From Nitrospirillum viridazoti CBAmc (GTDB lineage: Bacteria; Pseudomonadota; Alphaproteobacteria; Azospirillales; Azospirillaceae): a stretch of DNA of 64,000 nucleotides. The position numbers and the translations under genes are program-made. The stretch spans positions 992,001 through 1,056,000 of the forward strand of contig NZ_CP022111.1 of NCBI RefSeq assembly GCF_000730165.1, in the 5' to 3' direction. The notes under the pieces are model-generated. The model had not been told where the DNA came from, searched no databases, and was given only the letters and a program-made list of their open reading frames with translations. Positions 29,494-38,748 of the stretch are shown piece after piece; position 1 is the stretch's first letter, and every line of letters starts with the position of its first letter.

Positions 29494-29973
29494 TCATGCG
29501 CTCTTCAAGGCGCGACGCAGGTGGCGCACGGCGATACGGGCGCCGATGATGGTGACGTCGGCGCCATGCACGCGCACCTCTACCCTGCATTCCCGCCAGC
29601 GCAACCAGGGGAGCGACGGGCCGGAGGCCAGGCGATAAAGGGTCCGGCCGCCCGCGCGTTCCACCGGCAGGTAGTCGATGCCGGCCAGGATCACGGCGGC
29701 CCTGTCCGCGAACAGGCCGGGATAGGCGCTGCTGACACACCACCGCACCGGCTGCACCTCATAGGGGATGCGCAGGGAGATGGCGATGGCGAAGGCCAGC
29801 GTCCCCGCCAGGATGTCGGGCGGGATGGCGCCATGGCCCATCAGCCGCGGCAGCCCGATGAACAGGAAAAAGCCGGCCGCGATGGTCGCCAGGGTGCCGG
29901 CCCCATGGGAGGCCAGCTGGCGGGGGGACTGGAACAGCAGGACCTGGCGCCAGGCGGGCAGCACGCTATGCAT
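29494..29973 (-). CDS. Unknown membrane protein, paralogue B
   Basis: This 159-aa protein is homologous along its whole length to the product of 28045-28554: FQSPRQLASHGAGTL, two hydrophobic helices, a GGRTLYRLASGPSLPWLRWR block and GARIAVRHLRRAL at the end. The start was set at 29973 by alignment with paralogue A; ATG 29979 is also possible. The gene ends 23 bp from the convergent response regulator stop. Topology suggests a membrane anchor with a cytoplasmic C-terminal domain. The function is unknown. Confidence 0.65.
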   Translation of the reverse strand: MHSVLPAWRQVLLFQSPRQLASHGAGTLATIAAGFFLFIGLPRLMGHGAIPPDILAGTLAFAIAISLRIPYEVQPVRWCVSSAYPGLFADRAAVILAGIDYLPVERAGGRTLYRLASGPSLPWLRWRECRVEVRVHGADVTIIGARIAVRHLRRALKSA

Positions 29974-30071
29974 GATCATGCATCCCAAAAGGCCGCCGAC
30001 GGTTCGGGGCGACACAGGGCCCCTGGATGTCGGCGGCAAGTTCGTGGGAGGGCAAAGAGGGGCTATCGGCC

Positions 30072-31328
30072 TCAGGCCGGAAGGATGTCCCAGCGGGCCT
30101 TGTTGAACTGCCGGATCAGGTTGGGATCCATGTTGGTGTGCTGGGCCACCAGTTCCGGCGGGGTACAGGCCAGCCATTGGGCCAGCGAGACCTCCTGGAA
30201 GCGATCGGCCTTGAAGATTTCCAGGAACACCAGGTCTTCGGTGCCGGTGTTCTGGACGTAATGGCCGAAGCTTTTCTTCACGTAGCCCAGGTCGCCGGGG
30301 CGGAAGTCGGCCGTTTGGGCGCGGGGGCCGGTGTTGAACACCGTCATGCGGCCCTGCCCCTTCAGATAGTACTGCCACTCGTCGGCGTTGGGGTGCCAGT
30401 GCAACTCCCGCAGGCCGCCGGGCTTGATGGTGACCAGGGCGGCAGCGATGGTCTTGCTGACCGGGAAGTTGCGGGTGTCCACCACCTTGACCGAACCGCC
30501 CTTGGTGACGCGGGTGGGCTTCATCGTGCCCATGGAGAAGGTGAACTCGAACTCCGGCTCACCATCCGGCGAGCGCACGGCCTTCTGCACCTCCTCCAGC
30601 GGCGGGATGGGATCCTTGGCTTGGTAGATCCACAGGTCGTCGACCGGGATGTTCTTGAAGGCGCTCTGCGGCAGGCCGAAATTCTCGGCCAGCACCTCGG
30701 GCGGGGTGTGGGCCATCCACTCGGTCAGCAGCAGGGTGTTGAACTCCGACGCGCGGCCGTTGTCGAACACCAGGGTGAATTCGGCCCCGCTGGTGCCGAT
30801 GCCCTGCAGGGAATGTGGCAGGCCGGGCGGGAAGTACCAGAGATCACCCTCCTTCACATCGCGCACGGCTGGCCGGCCGTCGGCGTCGATGACGGTGACG
30901 CGGCACTTGCCGTCGGTCATCACCGCCCATTCCGCCTGCTGGTGCCAATGCAGCTCGCGCACGCCCCCCGGCCCCAGGCGCATGTTCACGCCGGACACCG
31001 CCTCGGAAATGGCGAAGTCGGCCTGGGTCACCTCGCGCGCCCAGCCACCGTCCTGGATGCGTTTGTGGGCGTTGTTGAACGAAGCCCAGAACAGGTCCAT
31101 GCCGGCGACGTCGGTGGCGGGCGGGTCCTGGAAGGACGGGAACTGGCTGGCCAGCGCCGGGTTCTGTGGCCCCGGCTCCTGCCCGGCGATGGGGTTGGAC
31201 AGGTTGACGCGGCCCTGGGCCGGCCGATCGGGATTGCCGAAGGTGGCGGCGCCGGCGGAGTTCGCGGCGGCGGCCGCCGCGGCCACGGCGCCGGCCGCGA
31301 TGATGTTGCGCCTGGTGAAGTCGGTCAT
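30072..31328 (-). CDS. oxdC: Bicupin oxalate decarboxylase with twin-arginine-like signal
   Basis: The 418-aa enzyme splits oxalate to formate and CO2. Two cupin domains each hold Mn ligands: RELHWH with His127, His129 and Glu133, then His172 (GLPHS), and RELHWH with His310, His312 and Glu317, then His356 (GHYVQN). A SEFNT segment at 194-198 matches the SENST lid of B. subtilis OxdC, whose Glu favours decarboxylase over oxidase activity. The N-terminus TRRNIIAAGAVAAAAAAA looks like a Tat signal, so it may act in the periplasm. ATG 31328 has a gagg ribosome site. A LysR regulator is divergent. Confidence 0.9.
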   Translation of the reverse strand: MTDFTRRNIIAAGAVAAAAAAANSAGAATFGNPDRPAQGRVNLSNPIAGQEPGPQNPALASQFPSFQDPPATDVAGMDLFWASFNNAHKRIQDGGWAREVTQADFAISEAVSGVNMRLGPGGVRELHWHQQAEWAVMTDGKCRVTVIDADGRPAVRDVKEGDLWYFPPGLPHSLQGIGTSGAEFTLVFDNGRASEFNTLLLTEWMAHTPPEVLAENFGLPQSAFKNIPVDDLWIYQAKDPIPPLEEVQKAVRSPDGEPEFEFTFSMGTMKPTRVTKGGSVKVVDTRNFPVSKTIAAALVTIKPGGLRELHWHPNADEWQYYLKGQGRMTVFNTGPRAQTADFRPGDLGYVKKSFGHYVQNTGTEDLVFLEIFKADRFQEVSLAQWLACTPPELVAQHTNMDPNLIRQFNKARWDILPA

Positions 31329-31446
31329 GACGGATACCTCGGGCAAGGCACGGCTGGCCCCTCACCCCGGCTCATACCAGAGGATGATTTTCAAAGAGGG
31401 TCGGGGCTGCTGTGATCTTCTGGGACGATTTGCCGCCGGGTGGCCT

Positions 31447-31464
31447 GTCATTAATTCCAATGAC
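31447..31464. promoter_or_regulatory. Candidate LysR operator between oxdC and its regulator
   Basis: An 18-bp perfect inverted repeat, GTCATT-aattcc-AATGAC, lies in the 207-bp divergent gap, 119 bp from the oxdC start and 72 bp from the lysR start. LysR regulators bind such dyads. It does not fit the strict T-N11-A rule. Confidence 0.4.
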
Positions 31465-31535
31465 TTGGTCCCGACACACCCAATATGGCTAAGGCACCGG
31501 ACGATGTGCAGAAATAACAGTTATTATTGGACGGA

Positions 31536-32405
31536 ATGACGGTGTTCGATCTCAATCAACTGCGGACCTTCCTGGCCGTGGCCGACGCGCGGCATTTCAC
31601 GGCGGCGGGGGCGGCCCTGGGCATCAGCCAGTCCACCGTCAGCCAGCATATCCGCCGGCTGGAGGCCGCCTGCGGCCGGCAGTTGTTCGAGCGCGACACC
31701 CACACCGTGGTGCTGACGGCCGATGGCACCGTGCTGGCCGAACTGGCGCGCGATATTGTGGGCCTCAGCCGGCAGGCGGCCGATTATTTCACCGACAGCG
31801 CGCCGCGCGGCCGCGTGCGCCTGGGGGTCTCGGACGACCTGACCCTTACGCGCCTGGCCGACCTGCTGCGCGACGTGGGTCGCGCCAATCCGACTTTGAG
31901 CGTGGAGCTGACGGTGGGCCTGACCAGCCTGCTGTACCAGAAGCTGGACGCCGGCCGGCTGGACCTGGTGTTCGCCAAGCGCCAGCCGGGCGACGATCGC
32001 GGCACGCTGATCCACCGCGAACGTCTGGCCTGGCTGGCCCACCGAGACCTGGCGCTGGGCGCGGACGAAGCCGTGCCCCTGGTGCTCTACCCCAACGCCT
32101 CCATCACCAGCACCCTGGCGATGGAGGCCCTGAACGGCGCCCGTCGGCCCTGGTTCGTCGCCTGTTCCAGCGAAACGCTGGCCGGCTTGCGCGCGGGTGC
32201 GCAGGCGGGCCTGGGCGTGATGGCGCAGTCGCCCCTGCTGATGCGGGCACCGGGATCCGACCTGGTGGAGGTCGACGACCGCGCCGCCCTGCCCCCCTTG
32301 GGGGAGGTGGAGTTCGTCGTGCTGGGTCGCAGCCGCCGGCTGCAGGGCGCGCCGTCGGCCCTGGCCGACCTGATCATCAAGAAGGGCCCTGGGCTTTGGG
32401 CCTAA
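31536..32405 (+). CDS. LysR family regulator, divergent from oxdC
   Basis: A 289-aa product with an N-terminal winged helix-turn-helix (LNQLRTFLAVADARHFTAAG, GISQSTVSQHIRRLE) and a periplasmic-binding-like effector domain. The divergent position makes it the probable regulator of oxalate decarboxylase, perhaps responding to oxalate or another acid. ATG 31536 was preferred to the in-frame TTG at 31527. Its stop codon directly abuts that of the convergent HAD gene. Confidence 0.9.
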   Translation: MTVFDLNQLRTFLAVADARHFTAAGAALGISQSTVSQHIRRLEAACGRQLFERDTHTVVLTADGTVLAELARDIVGLSRQAADYFTDSAPRGRVRLGVSDDLTLTRLADLLRDVGRANPTLSVELTVGLTSLLYQKLDAGRLDLVFAKRQPGDDRGTLIHRERLAWLAHRDLALGADEAVPLVLYPNASITSTLAMEALNGARRPWFVACSSETLAGLRAGAQAGLGVMAQSPLLMRAPGSDLVEVDDRAALPPLGEVEFVVLGRSRRLQGAPSALADLIIKKGPGLWA

Positions 32406-33074
32406 TCAATTGCGTGCGGTGACCCGCAGGCGTCCATCGGCCGCCACCGTCGCTTTCAGCGGCTCATAGTTGGGCACCAGCGGGTGTCTGGTTTCCAGGG
32501 GCTGGTGGTGCGTGGCGGTGATGACGGCCACGGCGGCGCCGGCCGCCTCCCCCGCCGTGATACCGGCGGGCGCATCCTCCCACACCAGGCAATCCCGCGG
32601 CGCCACTTCCAACTGGCGGGCGGCCAACAGGAAGGGGTCGGGCGCCGGCTTGCCCTGGCTGACATCATCGGCGGTGATCATGACCGGCGGCGGGGTCAGT
32701 CCGGCGGCCATAAGGCGCACATGGGCCAGGGCGCGCGGGGCCGAGGTCACCACCGCCCAGCGCGCGGCCGGCAGGTCCGCCACGAAGGCTGGTGCGCCAG
32801 GGATGGCCACCGTGCCCGCCACGTCGTCGATCTCATCCCGTGTCAGCTGGGCCACCTCCGCTTCCACGTCCGTGCCGGGCGGCGCCCAGCGGCGGATGGT
32901 TTCCACCGCGCGCACGCCATGCATAGTGGCCAGCAGGGGCGCCGGATCCAGGCCGTGGCGCAGGGCCCAGCGGGACCATGCCCGATTGGCGGATGCGATG
33001 CTGTCGATCAGGGTGCCGTCCATGTCGAACAGGAAGGCGGCGAAGGTGCGGTCGGCGTGGGGAATGGCAGGCAT
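32406..33074 (-). CDS. HAD-superfamily sugar-phosphatase-like hydrolase
   Basis: The 222-aa subfamily-I HAD has nucleophile Asp17 and Asp19 (FDMDGTLIDS), the Thr/Ser motif VVTSAPR, Lys in QGKPAPDPFLLAA and the acidic motif VWEDAPAG. This set is typical of the beta-phosphoglucomutase/YfbT-like phosphatases, which act on small sugar phosphates. The actual substrate is not predictable. The gene converges on the LysR gene with no bases between stop codons. Confidence 0.88.
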   Translation of the reverse strand: MPAIPHADRTFAAFLFDMDGTLIDSIASANRAWSRWALRHGLDPAPLLATMHGVRAVETIRRWAPPGTDVEAEVAQLTRDEIDDVAGTVAIPGAPAFVADLPAARWAVVTSAPRALAHVRLMAAGLTPPPVMITADDVSQGKPAPDPFLLAARQLEVAPRDCLVWEDAPAGITAGEAAGAAVAVITATHHQPLETRHPLVPNYEPLKATVAADGRLRVTARN

Positions 33075-33178
33075 GGGTCCAGCGGCGTCGTCGGGGTGCC
33101 ACTATCCTGCGATGGGGACGGCAATCCTGTCGACGCACGCGGATGCAAGGCACCGCCGATGTCGGCGGGCTTGTTTTC

Positions 33179-34180
33179 TCAGGCTGGCAGTGGATCGCCA
33201 GGCGACACCCGTTCCCGGCCATGCGGCTTGCCATAGTCCAACGCCGGCCCCACGGGCACGATGCCGGTGGGATTGATGGAACGGTGGCTTTCGTAATAGT
33301 GGCCCTTGATGTGCGCCAGGTTGACCGTGCCGGCCACGCCCGGCAGCTGGTACAGGTCGCGCAGGTAGGCGGAAAGGTTGGTGTAGTCGGCGATGCGGCG
33401 GATGTTGCACTTGAAATGGCCGACATAGACGAGATCGAAGCGCACCAGGGTGGTGAACAGGCGGATGTCCGCCTCCGTCACATGGTCGCCGGTCAGGAAT
33501 CGGCGGCTGGCCAGGCGGTCGTCCAGCCAGTCCAGGGTCTCGAACAGGGGGCCGATGGCCTCCTCATAGGCGGCCTGGGTGGTGGCGAAGCCCGCCTTGT
33601 AGACGCCGTTGTTGACGGTGTCGTAGATGCGGGCGTTCAGCGCGTCGATCTCCGGCCGCAGCGCCTGGGGATAATAATCGCCCGGCTTGGCGCCCACGCC
33701 GTCGAACGCGCCGTTGAACATGCGGATGATCTCGGAGGACTCGTTGTTCACGATGGTCCGCTGCTGCTTGTCCCACAGCACCGGCACCGTGACCCGGCCG
33801 CTGTAGCGCGGATCGGCCGCCTGGTAGACCTGGTACAGCACGCGGGCGTTGTTCACCGTATCGGGCACCGTGCCCGGCCCCTCGGCAAAGGTCCACCCCT
33901 CCTCCAGCATGCGCCAATGCACGACGGAGACGCTGATGGCGTCTTCCAGCCCTTTCAGCGTTCGCATGATCAGGGTGCGGTGGGCCCAGGGACAGGCGAG
34001 GCTGACGTACAGGTGGTAGCGGCCGGCTTCCGCCTTGAAGCCCCCGTCCCCGTTGGGCCCGGTGGATCCGTCGGCCGTGACCCAGTTGCGGAAGGCGCTG
34101 TCCTTGCGCACGAAGCGGCCGCCCGTCGACTTAGTCTCATACCAGACGTCGCGCCACTCACCCTCAACCAGCAAACCCAT
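33179..34180 (-). CDS. yqjG: S-glutathionyl-(chloro)hydroquinone reductase (Xi-class GST)
   Basis: A 333-aa protein with catalytic Cys63 in LACPWAHR, the mark of Xi-class glutathione transferases (E. coli YqjG, PcpF). These reduce glutathionyl-hydroquinones back to hydroquinones. The N-terminal thioredoxin-like domain is followed by an all-helical C-terminal domain (EADIRLFTTLVRFDLVYVGHFKCN), and the typical YYESHRSINPTGIVPVGP lies near the end. ATG 34180 has a clear ribosome site (aggaga); in-frame codons up to 34480 were rejected. It is monocistronic. Confidence 0.93.
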   Translation of the reverse strand: MGLLVEGEWRDVWYETKSTGGRFVRKDSAFRNWVTADGSTGPNGDGGFKAEAGRYHLYVSLACPWAHRTLIMRTLKGLEDAISVSVVHWRMLEEGWTFAEGPGTVPDTVNNARVLYQVYQAADPRYSGRVTVPVLWDKQQRTIVNNESSEIIRMFNGAFDGVGAKPGDYYPQALRPEIDALNARIYDTVNNGVYKAGFATTQAAYEEAIGPLFETLDWLDDRLASRRFLTGDHVTEADIRLFTTLVRFDLVYVGHFKCNIRRIADYTNLSAYLRDLYQLPGVAGTVNLAHIKGHYYESHRSINPTGIVPVGPALDYGKPHGRERVSPGDPLPA

Positions 34181-34672
34181 GGTCCGTCTCCTGTGATCCC
34201 GGCTGGCGTTTTGGTGCCGTCCGTCGGATGGTAGATAGCGCCGACGCGAACCGGGCGGCAGGCCCATAATTGTGTGGCTACCATTCAGGAAACCGGAACG
34301 GTGCCGGGCGGTTCCGGAACGCCGCCGCCGCGTGCGCGATCTCATCAATACGCATGGAAGGTGGTTGAGGAATTCCGCCGTGATTTCCTGGAGACGCTGC
34401 TGGATCGAGGCTTGAATCCCGCTGGAACCGCCTATGTTGTTGGCCATGCCCAACCCCCGTTTCCGCGGATCAATAATCAAGTACGTTTTGGCCGTTGGAA
34501 AATATGGTCTTCGGAATAGATCATTGTCAGGCTGCAGCTTGATTAAGAATCAATTGGGTCGCGACCATACGCCGTAAATCACGCACCGCCACCAAAATGT
34601 AATTATTCTCACCCAGGGTGCGGCCCCGGGGTGCGAATGGTACCGGGTGGCGGAATTTGGCCAGGGGACGTC
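34181..34672. other. Intergenic region between yqjG and manC
   Basis: This region holds the divergent promoters. Two palindromes are visible: TTGATT-aag-AATCAA at 34539-34553 and ggtcgcgacc just after it (about 34557-34566). Both could be operators for manC. An 81-codon frame at 34274-34519 shows no family features and was not accepted as a gene. Confidence 0.4.
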
Positions 34673-36097
34673 ATGGACAAGGCGCAGATACTTCCGCTGA
34701 TTTTATCGGGTGGCTCCGGAACGCGGTTGTGGCCGCTGTCGCGCGAGCTCTACCCCAAGCAGTTCCTGCCCCTGACGGGCGAGATGTCGCTGTTGCAGCA
34801 GACCCTGCACCGCTGCCATCAGGCGGGCTTGGGGCCGGCCATGATCATCGCCAGTCATGAGCACCGCTTCGTGGTGGCGGAGCAGGCGCGCAACATCGAC
34901 CTGCAACTGGACAGCCTGTTCCTGGAGCCGGCGGCCCGCAACACGGCGCCGGCCATCGCCGCCGCCGCCGTGGTCGCCGCCACCACACGGCCCGACCGGC
35001 TGATGCTGGTCCTGCCGGCCGACCATTCCATCGTGGATGAGGTCGCCTGGCGCGCGGCGCTGGATATCGCCATCCCGGCGGCGGTCGATGGCGCCTTCGT
35101 CACCTTCGGCATCGAGGCGACGCGGGCGGAGACGGGCTATGGCTACATCCGCAAGGGGGACGGATTGGCGGGGTGCGCCGGTGGCTTCCGGGTCGCGGAG
35201 TTCGTGGAAAAGCCGGATCGCGCCACGGCGGAGGACTACCTCGCGGGCGGCCAGCACCTTTGGAACAGCGGTATGTTCCTGTTCCGCGCCGACCGCCTGG
35301 TGGAGGAACTGGGCCGGTTCGAGCCCAAGCTGATCGAGGCGGTGCGCGAGGCGGTGGAGCGGCGCGCCGGTGATCTGGACTTCCAGCGCCTGGACGCCGA
35401 CAGCTTCGCCAGGGCGCCCTCCATCTCCATCGACGACGCCCTGTTCGCCCGCACGGCCCATGCCGCGGTGGTGCCCTGCAGCATCGGGTGGAGCGACGTC
35501 GGCTCCTGGAAATCCCTGCTGGATGTGCTGCCCGTGGACGACAAGGGCAATTTCCTGCACGGCGACGTGGTGCTGGAGGATACCACGGGCAGTTATGTCC
35601 GCACCGACGGCATCCTGACCACCGTGCTGGGCATGGACAACGTCATCGTCGTCACGACGCCGGACGCCGTGCTGGTGGCCAACAAGGACCGCATGGATGG
35701 CCTGAAGGGCATTGTCGCCACCCTGAAGAGAGGCAACCGGCGCGAGGCGCTGGCCCGCCCCCGCGTCTACCGCCCCTGGGGCTATTACCAGACCCTGCAT
35801 GAGGGAGAGCGTTTCCAGGTGAAGCGCCTGACGGTGAAGCCGGGGCACAAGCTCTCCTTGCAGAAGCATTTCCACCGGGCGGAGCATTGGGTGGTGGTGA
35901 ACGGCACCGCCACCGTCACCCGCGACGGCGAAACCCACATCGTGCGGGAAAACGAATCCATCTACCTGCCGCTGGGCTGTACCCACCGGCTGGAGAACGC
36001 CGGCAAGATCCCGCTGAACCTGATCGAGGTCCAGTCCGGTCCCTACCTGGGGGAGGACGACATCGTCCGCCTGGAAGACAGTTACGGCCGCGTCTGA
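34673..36097 (+). CDS. manC: Mannose-1-phosphate guanylyltransferase / mannose-6-phosphate isomerase
   Basis: A bifunctional 474-aa enzyme (AlgA/ManC/XanB type) making mannose-6-phosphate and GDP-mannose for exopolysaccharide or LPS. The N-terminal nucleotidyltransferase has ILSGGSGTRLWPLSR and FVEKPD. The C-terminal cupin-type isomerase has RPWGYYQTL, HKLSLQKHFHRAEHW and VRENESIYLPLGCTHRLEN. ATG 34673 follows an aggggа-like ribosome site; 34631 is a longer in-frame alternative without support. No other polysaccharide gene lies nearby. Confidence 0.94.
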   Translation: MDKAQILPLILSGGSGTRLWPLSRELYPKQFLPLTGEMSLLQQTLHRCHQAGLGPAMIIASHEHRFVVAEQARNIDLQLDSLFLEPAARNTAPAIAAAAVVAATTRPDRLMLVLPADHSIVDEVAWRAALDIAIPAAVDGAFVTFGIEATRAETGYGYIRKGDGLAGCAGGFRVAEFVEKPDRATAEDYLAGGQHLWNSGMFLFRADRLVEELGRFEPKLIEAVREAVERRAGDLDFQRLDADSFARAPSISIDDALFARTAHAAVVPCSIGWSDVGSWKSLLDVLPVDDKGNFLHGDVVLEDTTGSYVRTDGILTTVLGMDNVIVVTTPDAVLVANKDRMDGLKGIVATLKRGNRREALARPRVYRPWGYYQTLHEGERFQVKRLTVKPGHKLSLQKHFHRAEHWVVVNGTATVTRDGETHIVRENESIYLPLGCTHRLENAGKIPLNLIEVQSGPYLGEDDIVRLEDSYGRV

Positions 36098-36145
36098 CGG
36101 CCGAGGCCGCCATGCAGGAACCAAGCGCAAGCGTAGGTGACCCTC

Positions 36146-37516
36146 TCAGCGCTGGGCGGCTTCGGTCCCGTCCGGCGCCACCGCGCGGATGACCGCCCGC
36201 GTGTCGCGGCCGGCCTGGCGCATGCGGTCGGCCACCAGGCCGGCCAGCTTGGCCTGCTCTGCCGCCGGGGCCTGGCGGGACAGCGCGTAAAGGTCGGCGT
36301 CCTTGCCATCCAGGATGGTGGCGGCATCCGAGACGTAACGGGCGGGGAAGCTGCGCTCCACCTGGGCGTCCAGCGCGTCGGCCGCGGCCACCGACTGCAC
36401 GCTGCTGACATCGCGCAGGGTGGTGGGTTGCAGCCGCTGCACGGTCGCGTCGCCGCTGGTGTCGCGCAGGGCGGCCACCAGCGGGTCGTCCTTGTCGCCC
36501 TGGGCCAGGGCGGCGGTCATGCGGTTCTTCTGGTAGTTTTCCAGCGCCGTGTGGCGGTTGGTGACGCGGTTCAGGGCCGCGATCCTGGGCCCATGCACCC
36601 CCACCTTATCCAGCACGCTGGTCCATAGCATGGAAACCGTTCCGACCCCCGGCAGGACGCGGGCGTGGTAGGGCTGCGCCATGTCCTGGACATAGTGGGC
36701 GGCCCATCCGGCGAAGCGCCAACCCCAGTAGGGATGGCCCTGGGCGAAGGCGAAGCGCGACAGGGTCATGTACAAATGGACCCGCGCCTCCGGGTAGGTG
36801 TGCTGAAGGAAGGGGGCGGCCTTATAGAGGATGCCGGCCTCGTGATAGAAGCCCATATGGAAGGGCGCCTGGCTGCCATAGTCCAGCAGCGGATTGCCGA
36901 AGGGCTGTGGACCGAAATTGTAGAGCGCCCCCTGCTTCTGGCCATTGTCCTGGAACAGGCCGATATCCAGGCCGAAATCGGGCTCGTCGGTGGCGGTGGC
37001 GATCACGTCGGCCACGCTCAGCGCTTCCCCCTCCTCCACCCGCTCCATCCGCTTCTGGTCGATGTCGCCGGCGTCCTTCAGGATGCTGAGCGCCGACCAC
37101 GCCATCTCCCGGCCCGCCGCCGCGACCGTACCAGGTGGGTGCTGCACATAGAGCGCGAAGGGCACGTCCTCGTTAACGCGGATGGCATGGACGAAGGCCT
37201 GCTTCAGCGCCACCGGCTCCGCCCCGTCCGCCGCCTTGAATGCCAGGGCATCCGGTCGGGGGGCATAGAAGGGCACATTGGTTCGCGCCCACTGCTCCTC
37301 CTCCTCCAGCACCTTGGGCAAGGCCGCCGCCTCCATGGCCAGGAAGGTGGTCAGTGCCTCGGCCGGCACGCTGTGGCCGACCACCTGCGGCATCGTCCCC
37401 ACCGCATCCCAGGTGCACAGGGCGTGGCCGCTCCACGCCCACGCCACCGGCTGGGCGGCGAAGAAGAAGGCGGCCGTCAGGCACAGGCAGTGGTAGAAGG
37501 AGCGGGAATAGCGCAT
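36146..37516 (-). CDS. Secreted zinc-dependent phospholipase C / S1-P1 nuclease-like protein
   Basis: A 456-aa exported protein. A signal peptide (hydrophobic residues 9-21) ends at AWA, leaving a mature N-terminal WSGHAL. In zinc-dependent phospholipase C and S1/P1 nucleases, the N-terminal Trp and a following His bind zinc. A second zinc motif, GWAAHYVQDMAQPYH (HxxxD), lies near residue 270. Other features fit the all-alpha fold. Family and location are supported; whether it cuts phospholipids or nucleic acid is open. It is convergent with manC. Confidence 0.75.
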   Translation of the reverse strand: MRYSRSFYHCLCLTAAFFFAAQPVAWAWSGHALCTWDAVGTMPQVVGHSVPAEALTTFLAMEAAALPKVLEEEEQWARTNVPFYAPRPDALAFKAADGAEPVALKQAFVHAIRVNEDVPFALYVQHPPGTVAAAGREMAWSALSILKDAGDIDQKRMERVEEGEALSVADVIATATDEPDFGLDIGLFQDNGQKQGALYNFGPQPFGNPLLDYGSQAPFHMGFYHEAGILYKAAPFLQHTYPEARVHLYMTLSRFAFAQGHPYWGWRFAGWAAHYVQDMAQPYHARVLPGVGTVSMLWTSVLDKVGVHGPRIAALNRVTNRHTALENYQKNRMTAALAQGDKDDPLVAALRDTSGDATVQRLQPTTLRDVSSVQSVAAADALDAQVERSFPARYVSDAATILDGKDADLYALSRQAPAAEQAKLAGLVADRMRQAGRDTRAVIRAVAPDGTEAAQR

Positions 37517-37669
37517 CTAAGACCCTGTTTTCGCGGAGCCATCAAGGATGGCTCGGACCATACCCGGGTTCAGAGTCATTTCCGCGACATCGCGCTTCAA
37601 ATTTCCGGGCCTGGTGCGCAACCCCACACCGAATTCAAGATTGAAGTGACTCTTGTCGAAGAGGGGGCG

Positions 37670-38617
37670 TCAGCGCGGCCCAGGCGGCCTCCCATCGGTC
37701 TCACTCCTGGCCCCTTCCTCGACGAGCCAATCTCTGAATGCAGCAATCATTGGATCATCGAAGTCCTGTGGTCGACAGACCGCATAGTAGGCCAGCGGTG
37801 ATTCCAGCGTCGGCCCAAAGGGGCGCACCAGGCGCCCCTCAACCAAATCCTGGGTAACAAGAGTGGTCCGGCCCAGCGCGACACCGCCCCCGTCAACTGC
37901 GAGGCGGTAGGCTGCGGTGGAATCATTGACCCGCAGACCTCGCGAGGTATCGGGTGCCTCGCGCCCAATATTCTCGAACCAGTCGCGCCAGGTTCTGAAA
38001 TCAGGCAACAACGCCAGGGACACGTCATGGATAAGCCGGAAATGTGCCAGGTCTTCGGGCGATCGCAGTGGATGGGCGCCGTCCATCAGGGCCGGACTGC
38101 ATACCGGGAAAAAGGAATCGCGCGTAATATATGTCGCCGACAGGCCCTGCCAGTTTCCGGCGCCGTAGCGTAGACCGACGTCGATATCGCCCTTCGAGAA
38201 ATCGCTGAGATTCGTATTCATGTCGATGAGCAATTCGCACGCCGGATAGCGGCGGCGGAAACCGTCGAGCCGGGGCATGAGCCATCTGTCGCCGAAGGCG
38301 AAGGATACGGTAACGGTCAGGCCTTTGCGTCTGCGCCCGCCCGCCGCGCGGAGCCGAGCCATCCCGCCTGCCAGATGCTCGAATCCGGCGCGCAACTCCG
38401 GTAGCGCAGCCTGAGCGGCCTCCGTCAGGACAAGCCTGGCTGCGCCCGATTGTGAGCGATGGAACAGCTCGAACCCGATGACCTGCTCAAGGCGCCGCAC
38501 GAGCTGACCGACAGCTGCCGGCGTCACGTTCAGCTCGTCGGCAGCCATGGCGAAGCTCAGGTGCCGGGCCGCCGCTTCGAAGGCGCGAAGCGCGTTGAGA
38601 TGCTCTGGGGCTCGCAT
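37670..38617 (-). CDS. LysR family regulator (GcvA-like), divergent from SDR
   Basis: The 315-aa product has a winged helix-turn-helix (LNALRAFEAAARHLSFAMAA, NVTPAAVGQLVRRLEQ) and a long effector domain (FGDRWLMPRLDGFRRRYP, GDIDVGLRYG) typical of GcvA/AmpR-type LysR proteins. It is divergent from the short-chain dehydrogenase, with 131 bp between starts, and is its likely regulator. Such LysR-SDR pairs are frequent mobile accessory modules. Confidence 0.9.
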   Translation of the reverse strand: MRAPEHLNALRAFEAAARHLSFAMAADELNVTPAAVGQLVRRLEQVIGFELFHRSQSGAARLVLTEAAQAALPELRAGFEHLAGGMARLRAAGGRRRKGLTVTVSFAFGDRWLMPRLDGFRRRYPACELLIDMNTNLSDFSKGDIDVGLRYGAGNWQGLSATYITRDSFFPVCSPALMDGAHPLRSPEDLAHFRLIHDVSLALLPDFRTWRDWFENIGREAPDTSRGLRVNDSTAAYRLAVDGGGVALGRTTLVTQDLVEGRLVRPFGPTLESPLAYYAVCRPQDFDDPMIAAFRDWLVEEGARSETDGRPPGPR

Positions 38618-38748
38618 GCCGCTAAAGATATTCTATTGCGCGAGCCTAGAACATCTCATTTGTCGGGCAGGCCCTCGAAAAGCGATACATCTTCTTACGG
38701 AACGCGCGCTCCGACTTCGTAACACATTCGAAAGTCTGGAGAATTCCA

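Noticed and set aside
34274-34519. Possible 81-aa gene in the yqjG-manC gap
   Set aside because: No family features, no ribosome site and composition like noncoding DNA.
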